NCBI GenBank assembly: GCA_013330975.1
Contig: DUHG01000070.1
Span: 1 to 5,257 of the forward strand
DNA from: Candidatus Bathyarchaeota archaeon
GTDB taxonomy: Archaea; Thermoproteota; Bathyarchaeia; Bathyarchaeales; Bathycorpusculaceae
Direction of reading: 5' to 3'
Length of the DNA: 5,257 nt
Below are positions 5,103 through 5,257 of this stretch, piece by piece. How positions within the stretch are numbered: position 1 is the first letter of the stretch; every line of letters begins with the position of its first letter. The notes under the pieces were generated by a model that saw only the letters and a program-made list of their open reading frames with translations, was not told the origin of the DNA and made no database searches. Position numbers and translations under genes: made by a program.

Positions 5103-5257
5103 GTGGGTAAGGGTTCTGGATTTGGCAAAGTAATCTTGTTTGGTGAACATTTTGTCGTCCACGGAGTTCCGGGCATCGTTTCGGCGATCGAATCTTCAAC
5201 CGACGCTGAAGTGAAGAAAACTGGAAAGGAGATCATCATAAAAGATGAGCGCAAAAC
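5103..5257 (+). CDS. mvk: Mevalonate kinase, N-terminal part (runs off right edge)
   Basis: The 51 residues present begin MGKGSGFGKVILFGEHFVVH, the first strand and lid region of a GHMP-family kinase. The block GKVILFGEHFVVHGVPGIVSAI at residues 8-29 (key residues K9, G14, E15, H16, V19, H20, G21) is characteristic of mevalonate kinases. The enzyme phosphorylates mevalonate with ATP in the cytoplasm, the first committed kinase step to isopentenyl diphosphate and then archaeal ether lipids. The ATP-binding PxGLGSSA motif would lie beyond the window. It follows memo by 78 bases containing a TATA box. In many archaea mvk lies next to eno-rpsB and is followed by isopentenyl phosphate kinase and a prenyl transferase; that continuation is expected but not visible here. 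A different GHMP kinase is possible but unlikely given the exact motif. Confidence 0.93.
   Translation, partial: MGKGSGFGKVILFGEHFVVHGVPGIVSAIESSTDAEVKKTGKEIIIKDERK

Overview
The window looks like a piece of an archaeal chromosome. The evidence is a set of archaeal-type informational and lipid-precursor genes (an archaeal-length enolase, archaeal/eukaryotic-type ribosomal protein S2, Memo, mevalonate kinase), an AbrB-PhoU fusion regulator of a kind common in archaea, A/T-rich TATA boxes about 25-30 bases before likely transcript starts, and Shine-Dalgarno sites of the GGAGG/GGTGA type. The moderate-to-low GC content and the protein flavour fit a mesophilic or moderately thermophilic Thermoproteota lineage such as Bathyarchaeia. 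That placement is an inference from how the proteins look, not from a search.

Left part (1-1511): a minus-strand gene for a 4Fe-4S ferredoxin-type protein starts at 138 and runs off the left edge. It is divergent from a plus-strand regulator at 408-1511 that joins an N-terminal AbrB/SpoVT DNA-binding fold to PhoU-like helical domains. The roughly 270-base gap between them holds TATA-like boxes and a small set of CACTTT/AAAGTG repeats.

Middle part (1512-2192): this stretch is poorly explained. It contains one small unrecognised gene (about 1636-1944), whose real N-terminus may lie in another frame just upstream, and then a 248-base non-coding stretch. That stretch carries an imperfect 12-bp hairpin and a good TATA box that probably drives the genes to its right.

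Right part (2193-5257): a tight co-directional cluster of eno, rpsB (S2), memo and mvk. Gaps are 17 bases (eno-rpsB) and 7 bases (rpsB-memo), then 78 bases with a fresh TATA box before mvk. The eno-rpsB-mvk order is a known archaeal neighbourhood, in many lineages preceded by rpoN and rpoK, which are absent here. The cluster joins glycolysis, translation and the mevalonate route to archaeal membrane lipids. Three of its four genes appear to start with GTG or TTG, each supported by a Shine-Dalgarno site.

I found no CRISPR array, insertion sequence, tRNA or rRNA, and no clear candidate for an entirely new system. The items most worth a second look are the possible broken or frameshifted small gene, the hairpin before eno, and the altered catalytic loop of the enolase.
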